64,000 nucleotides of DNA from Catenulispora sp. GP43. GTDB taxonomy: Bacteria; Actinomycetota; Actinomycetes; Streptomycetales; Catenulisporaceae. Below the pieces are notes generated by a model. That model was not told the DNA's origin. It did not search any database and saw only the letters and a program-made list of their open reading frames with translations. Positions 53,097 to 64,000 of the stretch are shown here, in pieces. The stretch spans positions 62,001-126,000 of the forward strand of contig NZ_JBGCCT010000021.1 in NCBI RefSeq assembly GCF_041260665.1. Reading direction: 5' to 3'. Made by a program: the position numbers and the translations under genes. The stretch's first letter is position 1. Every line of letters starts with the position of its first letter.

Positions 53097-54287
53097 GTGT
53101 GCGACAAGTGCGACGTGATGAGCGCGGTGGCCGGCAACGCAGGCGCACCGGCCGACGTCCTGCTCCGCCTTCTGGCGCCCGAAGCCGAAGACACCTGGTA
53201 CGCCCTCGCATGGCGCGACCTCCCCGTCGCGGTCATCGACGCGATCCTGGTCCACCCGAACCGCAAAATCCGCGTGCTCTTCGCGCAGAACGCCGTCGTC
53301 GCGCCCGAGCAACGCGCCCGGCTCATCGACGATCCGGAGCCGAGGGTTCGCGGCGCGCTTGCCTACGGCCCCGATTGGCGGCCGACGCGAGCCCGACCCC
53401 TGCCGGAGGACATCCAGCTCCGGTTGCTGTCGGACCCCAGTTCGTCAGTGCGCGCGCTCGCGCAGGAGACGCCCTTGCTCTCGCCCCGGCTACGGGGACC
53501 CCGGTGGGCGCCCACACCGCAGCCCTTCGAGCCAGACCTTCTCACCAGCCCGGACGAAAGCGACCGGCTCGCCCTGGCTTGGAGCCTCGCAGTATCCAAA
53601 GACCTCGTCAGCGCGCTGGCCACCGACCCCTCCCCCACGGTCCGCCTGGCCTACGCCTCGCGCCACGACCTCACCGAAGCCGAACGCGCCGACGTCGATG
53701 TCCACGTCGGTCCGAAAGACCGCGTCGACACCGCAGACTGGCTCCTGGAAAGCGAAGACCCCGGCACCGTCATGGCCGGCGCACGCTCGGCCAACCTGCT
53801 GCTGCGCCGGACCGCCGCCTACAACACTTTCCTGCCGCCAGAGGGCGTCGAGCTGATCTCGCGCGATTCCGACTACATCGTCCGGCTGCTGCTCTGCGAG
53901 AACCACACGGGCATCGACCCGGAAGTGGTTCTCCAGACCTTCCTGGCCTGCGAGTTCGTCACCAAGAGCGACCTGCTCGCACACCGTGACTTCCCCAAGC
54001 ACGGCCTCGCAGCCCGCTTCGCCGACGATCCGGATCCCGCGCGCCGCTGGCTCGTCTCCCTCGACCCCGTCGCCGATCCCGCGACGCTCATCCGCCTGCT
54101 CGACGATCCGGACAAACACGTCCGCCAATCGGTCGTGGCGCACCGGAATCTGCCGCGCGACATCGTCCTCGCATGCCACGCCGATCCCGCAACCCACATC
54201 GCGGCGCTGAGAAACCCCGGCCTCCCCGCAGCGCTCCTCCATCAAGCGCTCGACGAAGCCGGGGTCCCCCGAATCCCCTCACCGTGA
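53097..54287 (+). CDS. Leucine-rich repeat variant (LRV/HEAT-like) protein
   Basis: A 396-residue all-helical repeat protein. Repeats of about 24 residues with the LRV pattern recur, for example DPEPRVRGALAYGP, DPSPTVRLAYASRHDL, DPDPARRWLVSLDP and DPDKHVRQSVVAHRNL. LRV proteins were first seen beside nitrogen-fixation genes and are scaffold-like; no enzyme motif is visible. The start is a GTG at 53097 with GGGGGG upstream, giving a CDKCD cysteine pair at the N-terminus; an ATG at 53118 is an alternative. It is convergent with the next gene. Confidence 0.82.
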   Translation: MCDKCDVMSAVAGNAGAPADVLLRLLAPEAEDTWYALAWRDLPVAVIDAILVHPNRKIRVLFAQNAVVAPEQRARLIDDPEPRVRGALAYGPDWRPTRARPLPEDIQLRLLSDPSSSVRALAQETPLLSPRLRGPRWAPTPQPFEPDLLTSPDESDRLALAWSLAVSKDLVSALATDPSPTVRLAYASRHDLTEAERADVDVHVGPKDRVDTADWLLESEDPGTVMAGARSANLLLRRTAAYNTFLPPEGVELISRDSDYIVRLLLCENHTGIDPEVVLQTFLACEFVTKSDLLAHRDFPKHGLAARFADDPDPARRWLVSLDPVADPATLIRLLDDPDKHVRQSVVAHRNLPRDIVLACHADPATHIAALRNPGLPAALLHQALDEAGVPRIPSP

Positions 54288-54326
54288 CAGCACCGCCATC
54301 ACGGCACCGGAGTCACGCCACCACCA

Positions 54327-56492
54327 TCACGGCTTCCAGCTGTACACCAGAATCTTGTTCTTCAGATCGTCCTCGACCGTCACGTGATACGTCCCGTCCG
54401 CCCCGACCGCGGCGTTCAGCCCATACGGAATGTCCACCCACCCCGTCGGCCCGTACGCCGACGGCGGCCCCACGATCGCGCTCGGCTCCCACATGCCGAC
54501 CGGCGAACCGTCCGCGGCCTTGAGGACCCACACCAATCCGCGCGTGGCGATGCCGCACACGAAGATGTACTCGCCGGCCGGCTGCCAGCTCACCGGGGTG
54601 GTGGCCACCGGCTGGACGGTCTCGTCCCAGGGCAGCAGGACCTGCCAGGTCGGCGTGGCCGTCGCCGGGTCGAGGGTGCTCCACTTGTCGTAGCTGGCCA
54701 GGACCTTGCCGCACTCCTTCCAGTGCGCGTTCTCGAAGGGCTGGTCCGCTGTGTATCCGGACACGTACATCACGTCCGCGGCCAGGTCGTAGTACAGGCG
54801 CCGGACCGGTTTGAAGGGGGCGGGCAGCGCCGTGGTCACCATGTGCGCGTAGTCGTAGATCGGGTTGCCGTGGCTGTCAAAGCCTTGCAGGGGGTAGCGG
54901 CGCAGGTTGCGGTCGCCGCCTTCCCAGACGTCGCCCTTGGCGTCGACGAACCACACCCAGCAGTTGCTCGGCGCGCTCGCGCCGGTGCCGGGGACCGTGT
55001 ACTCGTCGGCGGTGAACACGCCGTCGCCGTTGGCGTCGCGCCAGATCCACTCGCCGGCCGCGGGTTGGAACGGGGGCCAGTTCGGGGCGTCGGTGAAGTG
55101 GGCCTTGAAGATCGCGGCCGAGGGGACGGCGATCTCGCCGGCCATCTTGTGGACGACCAGTTCCCCGCTGTACATACCGGTGCTGTACATGTACAGGTTG
55201 TTGTTGAAGCGGCGCATGAACACCGAGGTGATGTGGTGCTGGTGCCCGATCATGAACAGCCGCGGGTCCTGCGGGTACTTCACCGAGTCCAGGGTGTAGC
55301 CCAGCCAGGTCGAGTCGCTGCCCGGCGCCTTGTTGTAGTCCATCCGGTAATGCGCGTGCGGGCTGTAGATGTCCAGGGCGCCGGAGGCCGGGTCGAAGTC
55401 CCCTGACGTCACGAACTCCTGCCCGACCAGCTGCCACACCAGGTCTCCGGCCGGGTTGTACTTGCGCAGCCAGGTCCCGTACTCGTTCATGCCGACGTAG
55501 ACGTTGCCCGCCGAGTCCCCGCCGACGCCGGAGATGCCCCAGAGCTTGTTGACGTCCGGTACGCCCGGCGTCCCGGAGCCGATCCCGCCGGGACGGCCCA
55601 GGCTCTTGGCCAGCGTCGGCTTGGCCGAGGACAGCCCGGTGTAGGTGTGCACCTGCCGCAGCGGTCCGTTGTCGCCGACCAGCAGGTCGCCGTTGACATC
55701 GACGGCCAGGCAGGTCGGGAGCCAGGTCGGCGCCGGGCCGGCGATGGTGCCCGGCAGCGCCGTGCCGGTGTTCGTGAACCCCAGCACTGTCACCGGGCCG
55801 GTCGAGGCCGGATGCCAGAAGTGCCCGTCGTTGGTGTCCCGGGTGACGCCCGAGACCACCCAGACGTCGCCGCTCTTCGGATCGATCGCCACCGCGCCGG
55901 GTTGGTTCACGGCCCAGGAGCGGATGATCGTGCCGGTCGCGGCGTCGAAGACGACGACCCGGTTCTGCACCCGGTCGGTGGCGATCACCTGCGTGTCGGT
56001 CGCGGCGGCCGCGGCCGGCGGGCTCCCCACGGCGAAGGTCACCGTACCCGCGACCCCGGCCGGCGAGAACGCCGTCAGGCCGTTGCCGACCGTCAGGAAC
56101 GCGTTCTTGCTGTTCACCGCCACCGCGTCGCCGTTCGCGCTGTGGCTGTTGCCGACGAGCTTGCCGTCCTTGTAGATCCCCGCCTCGTCCCCGCCCTCGT
56201 CCCAGAAACTGTTGGTGTAGACGGTGCCGTCGGCGGTGACGGCGATGTTGAACAGGAAGTCCTGCATCCACTGCGTGGCGCCGGCGTACGTGTTCCCCAC
56301 CCACGAGGTGGTGACGTCGAGCGTGGGGAAGGTGGCGGCGGCGAGGGCGGTATCCGAGGCGGCCGAACGATTCGGCGCCGCCTGCGCGGTGGCGGTCTCA
56401 CCGAGCAGCGCCGCCGCGGCCCCGCCCGCGATCACCGCGCCGGCGCTGCTCACAATGAGCTGCCGGCGCGTCATTCCCTTGGTGTCCTCCAT
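54327..56492 (-). CDS. Tat-secreted beta-propeller protein
   Basis: A 721-residue secreted protein. The N-terminal MTRRQLIVSSAGAVIAGG carries the twin-arginine signal with an AQA cleavage region near residue 38. The mature part is made of NHL/PQQ-like propeller blades (GAVAIDPKSGDVWVVSG, LAVDVNGDLLVGDNG, GGDSAGNVYVGMNEYG). A DANGDGVFTADEY segment is an EF-hand-like calcium loop. No catalytic residues were recognised. The ATG at 56492 has GGGAG six bases upstream. A TGAACGTTCA palindrome lies 28 bases upstream, matching that before the LacI gene at 57293, so it probably belongs to that regulon and may bind glycans. Confidence 0.85.
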   Translation of the reverse strand: MEDTKGMTRRQLIVSSAGAVIAGGAAAALLGETATAQAAPNRSAASDTALAAATFPTLDVTTSWVGNTYAGATQWMQDFLFNIAVTADGTVYTNSFWDEGGDEAGIYKDGKLVGNSHSANGDAVAVNSKNAFLTVGNGLTAFSPAGVAGTVTFAVGSPPAAAAATDTQVIATDRVQNRVVVFDAATGTIIRSWAVNQPGAVAIDPKSGDVWVVSGVTRDTNDGHFWHPASTGPVTVLGFTNTGTALPGTIAGPAPTWLPTCLAVDVNGDLLVGDNGPLRQVHTYTGLSSAKPTLAKSLGRPGGIGSGTPGVPDVNKLWGISGVGGDSAGNVYVGMNEYGTWLRKYNPAGDLVWQLVGQEFVTSGDFDPASGALDIYSPHAHYRMDYNKAPGSDSTWLGYTLDSVKYPQDPRLFMIGHQHHITSVFMRRFNNNLYMYSTGMYSGELVVHKMAGEIAVPSAAIFKAHFTDAPNWPPFQPAAGEWIWRDANGDGVFTADEYTVPGTGASAPSNCWVWFVDAKGDVWEGGDRNLRRYPLQGFDSHGNPIYDYAHMVTTALPAPFKPVRRLYYDLAADVMYVSGYTADQPFENAHWKECGKVLASYDKWSTLDPATATPTWQVLLPWDETVQPVATTPVSWQPAGEYIFVCGIATRGLVWVLKAADGSPVGMWEPSAIVGPPSAYGPTGWVDIPYGLNAAVGADGTYHVTVEDDLKNKILVYSWKP

Positions 56493-56519
56493 GTCGAGCT
56501 CCCTAGAACGACCGTAAAG

Positions 56520-56529
56520 TGAACGTTCA
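56520..56529. promoter_or_regulatory. LacI-type operator TGAACGTTCA upstream of the propeller gene
   Basis: A perfect 10-base palindrome 28 bases before the start codon of the Tat-secreted propeller gene. An identical copy lies at 57267-57276 before the LacI gene. Confidence 0.65.
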
Positions 56530-56570
56530 TTTGAGGGCACTGACGAAAGTAGGTTCGCCCGACCTCAGTG

Positions 56571-57211
56571 TCAACAGCCCGCGTCCAAGTCTTGACGCAA
56601 CCCTGCCAGCCAGCGCAGCTGCACCGCGGCGTGAAAACTGCCGCCACCTTCGTGGTTGTTGAACTCGTTCTCCGCGATCTCCTTGGGCCCGCCATAGACG
56701 TCATAGGCGGCGAACACCGTCGAAGGCGGACAGATGTCGTCCTTCAACGCCACCGAGAACAAGGTCGGAGCGGTGGCCCGCACCGCGTCGATCGTCACGC
56801 GCCGGTAGTAGTAGGCCTCGGATCGCCGATCCCGCGCGTCATGAACCCCGGATATGAGGGCCCTGATCCATGCGGGTCGGCAGTGTCCCCGACTCCCCAA
56901 TCCGAGCCCTGGCCCCGCGTGTCCATCACGAAGTAGGCGTAGCCGGCGCTGGCCCACAACACGTCATCGTGCGGTAGACCCCTTCCGCCGCCGTAGCCTA
57001 TGTAGCGCACCACCACCGGAAGCGGCCCGACCGCGTGCCGGGGCAAGTGCAGCCAAGCGCGCACCGGCTCGCCGCCGTAGCCGGGGAACGTCACGTCGTA
57101 GGTGGTGATCGTGGTGAGGCCGGTGTCGAGGGGTTCGGCCGTCGGCTTGCCGCCGAGCGCCCGGGCCTTCTCGATGCCCTCGCGCCAGAACGTGTCGAAA
57201 TCGGGCACCAT
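56571..57211 (-). pseudogene. Decayed CE7 acetyl xylan esterase (frameshift plus internal deletion)
   Basis: From ATG at 57211 (AAGGGAG upstream) the frame encodes a normal CE7 N-terminus: [64 protein letters not shown] and [12 protein letters not shown] one-base shift near 56820 then moves the reading to [15 protein letters not shown], directly joined to [20 protein letters not shown] and [10 protein letters not shown]. In intact enzymes about 120-130 residues, including the GGSQGGG nucleophile Ser, lie between DAVRA and the APTLFSVAL segment. Both the frameshift and the missing catalytic centre mark it as dead. It once removed acetyl groups from xylan or oligosaccharides, fitting the surrounding glycan genes. 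Confidence 0.85.
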
Positions 57212-57266
57212 GAGATCTCCCTTCCGGATTCCCGTGTGGTTGCTTATGATCCAGGAATCTGTCACG

Positions 57267-57276
57267 TGAACGTTCA
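57267..57276. promoter_or_regulatory. LacI-type operator TGAACGTTCA in the esterase/LacI divergent promoter
   Basis: A perfect palindrome located 16 bases before the LacI start codon and 55 bases from the esterase pseudogene start, embedded in GTGAACGTTCAT. It would allow autoregulation. Confidence 0.7.
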
Positions 57277-57292
57277 TCCGGAAAGGGCTGCG

Positions 57293-58327
57293 ATGCCAGG
57301 ACGGCCGACGATGCGCAGCGTCGCGGAGCACGCGGGAGTCTCGCACCAGACGGTCTCCCGCGTGGTGAACGGCGACCCGACGGTCACCGACGCGGTCCGC
57401 GAGCGCGTCGTCGCCGCCATGACCGAGCTCGGCTACCGGCCCAGCGCCGGCGGTCGCGCCATGGCCCGCGGCCGCACCGAGGTGGTCGGTCTGGTGATCC
57501 CGCACGACCCGGGCTTCGCCTTCGCCAACGACCACCTGATCCGCATGATGACCGGCGCGGAGCAGGAACTGGCCGGCCGCGGCTACGGCATGCTGCTGTC
57601 CACCCGCGAGACCTCCAAGGACCCGGCCTCCGCCTACCGCCGCTTCGACCGGCGCCGTCTGGTCGACGGCCTGATCGTCGAGGGCGGTGGCGGGACCGCC
57701 GCGCTGCCGCACCTGGTGGAGCTGGGCTATCCGGTCGTGGTGATCGGCTACACCGAGGACGACCTCCCGATGGTGCATCCGGACGACGAAGGCGGCGCCT
57801 ACGCGGTCACACAGCACCTGCTGGCCCTCGGCCACCGCCGCATCGGCGTGGTCAACGGACCGCCGGAGAGCCGGCTTGCGATGGCCGCGCGCCTGCGCGG
57901 CTTTCATCGCGCCTACTCCGACGCGCGCATAGAGCCCGCCCCGGACCTGATGGTCCACGGGGACTTCACCTTCGAATCCGGGTACGCCGCCGCGCAGCGC
58001 CTGATGGCACCACCGCATCCGCCGACCGCGGTCTTCGCCTTCAACGACGCCATGGCCCTGGGCGTCCTGCGCTGGATGCGGGAGAACGGCCGGAAGGTAC
58101 CCGGCGACGTCTCCGTCGCAGGGTTCGACGACACGTCCGCCGCGATCCTCGGCGAGACTCCGCTGACCAGTGTCGCGCTGCAAAGCGTGGACCTGGGCCG
58201 GCGCGCCGCGCAGATCCTGCTGGACCTGCTCGACGGCAATGCCACGCACAACGACGAGACCATCATGGCCGGCCGGCTCATGGTGCGCGCGTCCACGGCC
58301 CCGCCACCGGCCGTCGCCAGAGGTTGA
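57293..58327 (+). CDS. LacI-family transcriptional regulator 1
   Basis: A 344-residue repressor. The N-terminal LacI helix-turn-helix (TMRSVAEHAGVSHQTVSRVVNGDPTVTDAVRERVVAAMTELGYRPS, residues 6-52) contains the hinge start RPSAGGRAMARGR. The sugar-binding domain has VVGLVIPHD, FDRRRLVDGLIV, GHRRIGVVNGP and PPTAVFAFNDAMALGVLRWM. The ATG is preceded by GAAAGGG. A TGAACGTTCA palindrome overlaps its promoter and recurs before the propeller gene. It is followed after 58 bases by the GH2 gene in the same direction. The inducer is probably a plant oligosaccharide. Confidence 0.93.
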   Translation: MPGRPTMRSVAEHAGVSHQTVSRVVNGDPTVTDAVRERVVAAMTELGYRPSAGGRAMARGRTEVVGLVIPHDPGFAFANDHLIRMMTGAEQELAGRGYGMLLSTRETSKDPASAYRRFDRRRLVDGLIVEGGGGTAALPHLVELGYPVVVIGYTEDDLPMVHPDDEGGAYAVTQHLLALGHRRIGVVNGPPESRLAMAARLRGFHRAYSDARIEPAPDLMVHGDFTFESGYAAAQRLMAPPHPPTAVFAFNDAMALGVLRWMRENGRKVPGDVSVAGFDDTSAAILGETPLTSVALQSVDLGRRAAQILLDLLDGNATHNDETIMAGRLMVRASTAPPPAVARG

Positions 58328-58346
58328 GATCGCCCTGACCCACTGA

Positions 58347-61400
<3,054 letters not shown>

Positions 61401-61408
61401 CGACACGA

Positions 61409-61420
61409 GACAACGTAGGC
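61409..61420. promoter_or_regulatory. Imperfect LacI 2 operator upstream of its gene
   Basis: GACAACGTAGGC matches the perfect palindrome at 63408-63419 (GACAACGTTGTC) at 10 of 12 positions and lies 43 bases before the LacI 2 start codon. It would give autoregulation. Confidence 0.45.
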
Positions 61421-61463
61421 ACCGGGCCCGGCGCCGTGTCGCCGGAAGGAACCGGACCGCAGG

Positions 61464-62480
61464 ATGAGCACGCCCAGCGCCGGTGGCGAGATACGCCGCC
61501 CGACCATGGCGGACGTGGCGCGGATCGCGGGCGTCAGCCTGAAGACGGTCTCGCGGGTCGTCAACAACGTCCCGACCGTCGATCCCCAGCTGGTCGGCAA
61601 GGTCAACGCCGCCGTCGCGGAGCTCGGCTTCCGCCGCAACGACATGGCCCGCAACCTGCGGGCCGGCAGCAGTTCGGCGACGGTGGGCCTGCTCATCGAG
61701 GACCTGGCGAACCCGTTCTACGCCGGCATCGCCGCGGCGGCGGCGCAGTACGCGCTGGACCGCGACACCCTGCTGATCACGGCCAGCTCCGAGGAGGACG
61801 CCGACCGCGAGCGCAAGCTGCTGCTGGAGCTGTGCGAGCGGCGGGTGGACGGGCTTCTGGTGGTCCCGGCCGCCGACGCAGACCACGTCTACCTGCGCCC
61901 GGAGATCGAGCGCGGCACGCCGATCGTGTTCCTGGACCGGCCGCCGCGCAACCTGCGCGCGGACACGGTGCTGATCGACAACGCGGCCGGGGCCCGGATG
62001 GCGGTCGAGCACCTGGCCGCCGCCGGACACACCCGGATCGCCGTGGTCTCGGACTGGCTGAGCATCTCCACGATGGCCGAGCGGCTGGGCGCCGCGGAGA
62101 AGGCGCTGGAGCAGGCCGGGCTCCCCTACCGGCCGGACCTGATCAAGTACGGCGTGCACACCGTGGCCGACGCCACCGCGGCGGTGAACGCGATGCTCGA
62201 CGGCCCCGAGCCGCCGACCGCGGTGTTCGCGCTGAACAACCGGCTGGTCCTGGGCGCGCTCAGCGCGCTGGGCGGCCGTTCGGCGCAGGTGGAGCTGGTG
62301 GGCTTCGACGACTTCGAGACCGCCACGTTCGTGCCGTGGCCGCTGACGGTGGTCTCCTACGACGTGCGCGAGATCGGCCGCGTCGGCGCGGAGCTGCTGT
62401 TCAACCGGATAGGCGGGGACCGGTCGCGGCCCAAGACGGTGGTCGTGCCGACCGAGTTGGTGGTGCGCAGCGCCGGTTGA
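61464..62480 (+). CDS. LacI-family transcriptional regulator 2
   Basis: A 338-residue repressor with an N-terminal HTH (TMADVARIAGVSLKTVSRVVNNVPTVDPQLVGKVNAAVAELGFRRN, about residues 14-60) and a sugar-binding domain (TVGLLIEDLANPFYAGIAAA, RRVDGLLVVPAA, TPIVFLDRPPR, GHTRIAVVSDW, ELVGFDDFETATFVPWPLTVV). It lies 63 bases after the GH2 gene. The best operator for it is the GACAACGTTGTC palindrome between the SMP-30 gene and the partial glycoside hydrolase gene at 63464, so it probably controls those two. Confidence 0.93.
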   Translation: MSTPSAGGEIRRPTMADVARIAGVSLKTVSRVVNNVPTVDPQLVGKVNAAVAELGFRRNDMARNLRAGSSSATVGLLIEDLANPFYAGIAAAAAQYALDRDTLLITASSEEDADRERKLLLELCERRVDGLLVVPAADADHVYLRPEIERGTPIVFLDRPPRNLRADTVLIDNAAGARMAVEHLAAAGHTRIAVVSDWLSISTMAERLGAAEKALEQAGLPYRPDLIKYGVHTVADATAAVNAMLDGPEPPTAVFALNNRLVLGALSALGGRSAQVELVGFDDFETATFVPWPLTVVSYDVREIGRVGAELLFNRIGGDRSRPKTVVVPTELVVRSAG

Positions 62481-62520
62481 CCCGGCACGGTGTGAACCGA
62501 CGCCGCGCCCTCCCATTAAA

Positions 62521-63372
62521 TCAGTCCTCGAATATACTCGCCGGCAACCCGCGCAGACCGGCGTCCACGGCGAAGACCGAGCCGGCCAGGGGCTCGCGCG
62601 CGGCGTCCGTCCGCTCGCGCGCGGACGTCACGAACAGCACGCCGTCGGGGCCGAAGGCGCAGGACGAGGGCTGCGACACCGGGAAGCGGACGGCGGCCAG
62701 CAACCGTCCGCGCGGGTCGTAGCGCCGCACCTGGCCGGCACCCCAGACGGCGAGCCACAGGCAGCCGTCCTCGTCGACGCACAGGCCGTCGGGCAGTCCG
62801 TCCTGGATGTGGATCAGCTCACTGAACGGCCCGATCGTGCCCGCGCGCACGTCGAAGGCCGCCGCCAGCACCACCTGCCGCATGCTGTCGGCCAGGTAGA
62901 ACACCGAATCGTCGGGACTCCAGCCGAGTCCGTTCGGCAGCGTCAGCCCTTCGGCGACGGTCCGGACCCCGCGCCGGGGGTCCCAGCAGTGCAGCGCTCC
63001 GCGGCCCGGTTCGAAGGACGTTTCCGTGCTGCCCGCCCAGAATCGGCCCGCTGAGTCGCACTTGGCGTCGTTCATCCGCAACGCCGGATCCGCGAGCACC
63101 GGATGCCGGACGATGAGGTCACCGTCCGGTATCAGTGTTCCGAAACCTTCCGCACACGCCGCGACCCAGCCTCCGCTTCGCCGCGGGGCCACCGCGCCGA
63201 GACTCATGCCGACGTTCGCGATCTCGGTCGCGGGACCTCGTTCGCGCAGATCAGCTCGCAACAGACGGCCTCGCGGGATGTCCACGAAGACCAGGCGTCC
63301 GGCCGCTTCCTCGACCACCGGCCCCTCTCCCACCAGTGCGTCGCAGAGCACGAATACCTCCGGATCGAACAT
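62521..63372 (-). CDS. SMP-30/gluconolactonase-family protein
   Basis: A 283-residue six-bladed beta-propeller lactonase of the SMP-30/regucalcin family. The metal and substrate residues are visible in LVGEGPVVEEAAGRLVFVDI (metal Glu), RMNDAKCDSAGRFWAGS (Asn and Asp), PNGLGWSPDDSVFYLADS (the Asn-Gly and Asp pair) and PDGLCVDEDGCLWLAVWG. It would open an aldonolactone to its acid in a sugar oxidation route. The ATG at 63372 is chosen over an in-frame ATG 67 codons earlier. It is divergent from the partial gene at 63464, with a LacI operator between them. Confidence 0.9.
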   Translation of the reverse strand: MFDPEVFVLCDALVGEGPVVEEAAGRLVFVDIPRGRLLRADLRERGPATEIANVGMSLGAVAPRRSGGWVAACAEGFGTLIPDGDLIVRHPVLADPALRMNDAKCDSAGRFWAGSTETSFEPGRGALHCWDPRRGVRTVAEGLTLPNGLGWSPDDSVFYLADSMRQVVLAAAFDVRAGTIGPFSELIHIQDGLPDGLCVDEDGCLWLAVWGAGQVRRYDPRGRLLAAVRFPVSQPSSCAFGPDGVLFVTSARERTDAAREPLAGSVFAVDAGLRGLPASIFED

Positions 63373-63407
63373 GGGAATGCGCTTTCCTTTCTCGGCTTGA
63401 AACCCTG

Positions 63408-63419
63408 GACAACGTTGTC
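63408..63419. promoter_or_regulatory. Perfect LacI 2 operator GACAACGTTGTC
   Basis: A perfect 12-base palindrome in the divergent region between the SMP-30 gene and the gene starting at 63464. Its half site GACAACGT recurs upstream of LacI 2. Confidence 0.7.
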
Positions 63420-63463
63420 TCAGCGTGGCTATGGTCCTCAGCAATCCCTCGAAAGGACTGGTG

Positions 63464-64000
63464 ATGATCCCCCTTCCCGACCCGCGTCGGCTGTGGAACG
63501 ACGGTAGCGCCGTTGAGGTGCACGGTACCGTCGTCACACGGCTCGCCCCGGGGCCGGGACCGGTTGTCGCCAAGGATTCCGAGGGCGGTGTCGTCGAGCT
63601 CGCCGGTGGGATGTCGGAGACAACGTTGGTACGTCTCGACGTTCCGCTCGGCGGCGCCGTCGGCTACTGGCACCCGGCCTGCGGCTGGGACCGCCACCTC
63701 GCCGCGGACTGGATGACCGGCTGGCGCGCGGTCGGCCTGGCCGACTCGGCGCCGCTGGGGTGTCTGTACGACGCCGACGGCGACGCACTGCTGGCCTTCG
63801 CCACCGATCGCCTGGTCGCCACCACCCACGTGAAGCACGGCGTCGGCGAGCGCACCGGCCGGTTCGGCGTCTGGCTGGCGATGGACCTGGAGCCCGGCGA
63901 GATCTGCCGGATCCGTATAGCCGAGCCCGGTTTTTCGCACGCCGACGCGCTACGCGGGCTGGCGCGCTGGCGCGCTGGCAGTCTCCCGGGACGGCACTGC
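63464..64000 (+). CDS. N-terminal part of a probable glycoside hydrolase (runs off window)
   Basis: The frame is open from ATG at 63464 (AAAGGAC seven bases upstream; GTG at 63461 is possible) to the window edge, 179 codons. It shows beta-sandwich-like sequence with GYWHPACGWDRHLAADWMTGWR and LGVAMDLEPGE-like segments (GVWLAMDLEPGE). This loosely recalls the N-terminal domain of GH36-type alpha-galactosidases, but no catalytic motif is within the window, so the family is uncertain. The shared LacI operator with the SMP-30 gene supports a role in sugar use. Confidence 0.6.
   Translation, partial: MIPLPDPRRLWNDGSAVEVHGTVVTRLAPGPGPVVAKDSEGGVVELAGGMSETTLVRLDVPLGGAVGYWHPACGWDRHLAADWMTGWRAVGLADSAPLGCLYDADGDALLAFATDRLVATTHVKHGVGERTGRFGVWLAMDLEPGEICRIRIAEPGFSHADALRGLARWRAGSLPGRHC

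Noticed and set aside
62521-63372. SMP-30 lactonase as the missing fuconolactonase of the fucose route
   Set aside because: It is about 42 kb away, has another LacI operator, and fuconolactonases of this route are amidohydrolases.

Overview
The window is a 64 kb piece of a very GC-rich (about 70 percent) actinobacterial chromosome. GTG and TTG starts, 4-base ATGA/GTGA gene overlaps, a DUF3039 protein, deazaflavin-dependent enzymes, many secreted hydrolases and a Family 2B encapsulin fit a filamentous soil actinomycete. Catenulispora or a relative is plausible, but that is inference. There is no rRNA, tRNA, CRISPR array, transposase or prophage. The arrangement is ordinary chromosome with an accessory carbohydrate-degrading character and two decayed genes.

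1-13.7 kb: the 5' end of a helicase gene, then a four-gene minus-strand block (DUF3039 and a three-subunit molybdenum hydroxylase whose large subunit has lost standard active-site motifs). After these come a secreted SGNH hydrolase with a ricin lectin domain, a membrane protein, a YqgE protein, murA, a deazaflavin oxidoreductase, malic enzyme, a cold-shock gene framed by two hairpins, and galE.

13.7-25.2 kb: the clearest functional unit. Seven minus-strand genes encode the non-phosphorylating L-fucose route (aldo/keto reductase, fuconate dehydratase, SDR dehydrogenase, diketo acid hydrolase) followed by LutABC, which oxidises the L-lactate the route releases. A divergent sugar ABC transporter and a FadR-type regulator complete it. 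The divergent promoters each contain one copy of a 9-base repeat that is a good operator candidate.

25.3-44.4 kb: mixed functions. They include hydrolases, a MATE exporter, a monooxygenase-globin fusion, a penicillin-binding protein divergent from a LysR/beta-lactamase-like pair, a GH18 chitinase with a DasR-like site in its promoter, an encapsulin with a cyclic-nucleotide-binding insertion, a DapB-like reductase, a rhodanese divergent from a TetR/RNase Z pair, a phosphodiesterase and an MFS transporter.

44.5-54.3 kb: a very large secreted beta-propeller/sedolisin protein divergent from a LuxR-type regulator preceded by a possible His-rich leader peptide, a decayed M20 peptidase, an epoxide-hydrolase-like protein, an EamA exporter, PspA and an LRV-repeat protein.

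54.3-64 kb: a glycan region with two LacI regulators, each with its own palindromic operator. It holds a Tat-secreted propeller protein, a decayed acetyl xylan esterase, a GH2 beta-galactosidase, an SMP-30 lactonase and the start of a probable glycoside hydrolase cut by the window edge.
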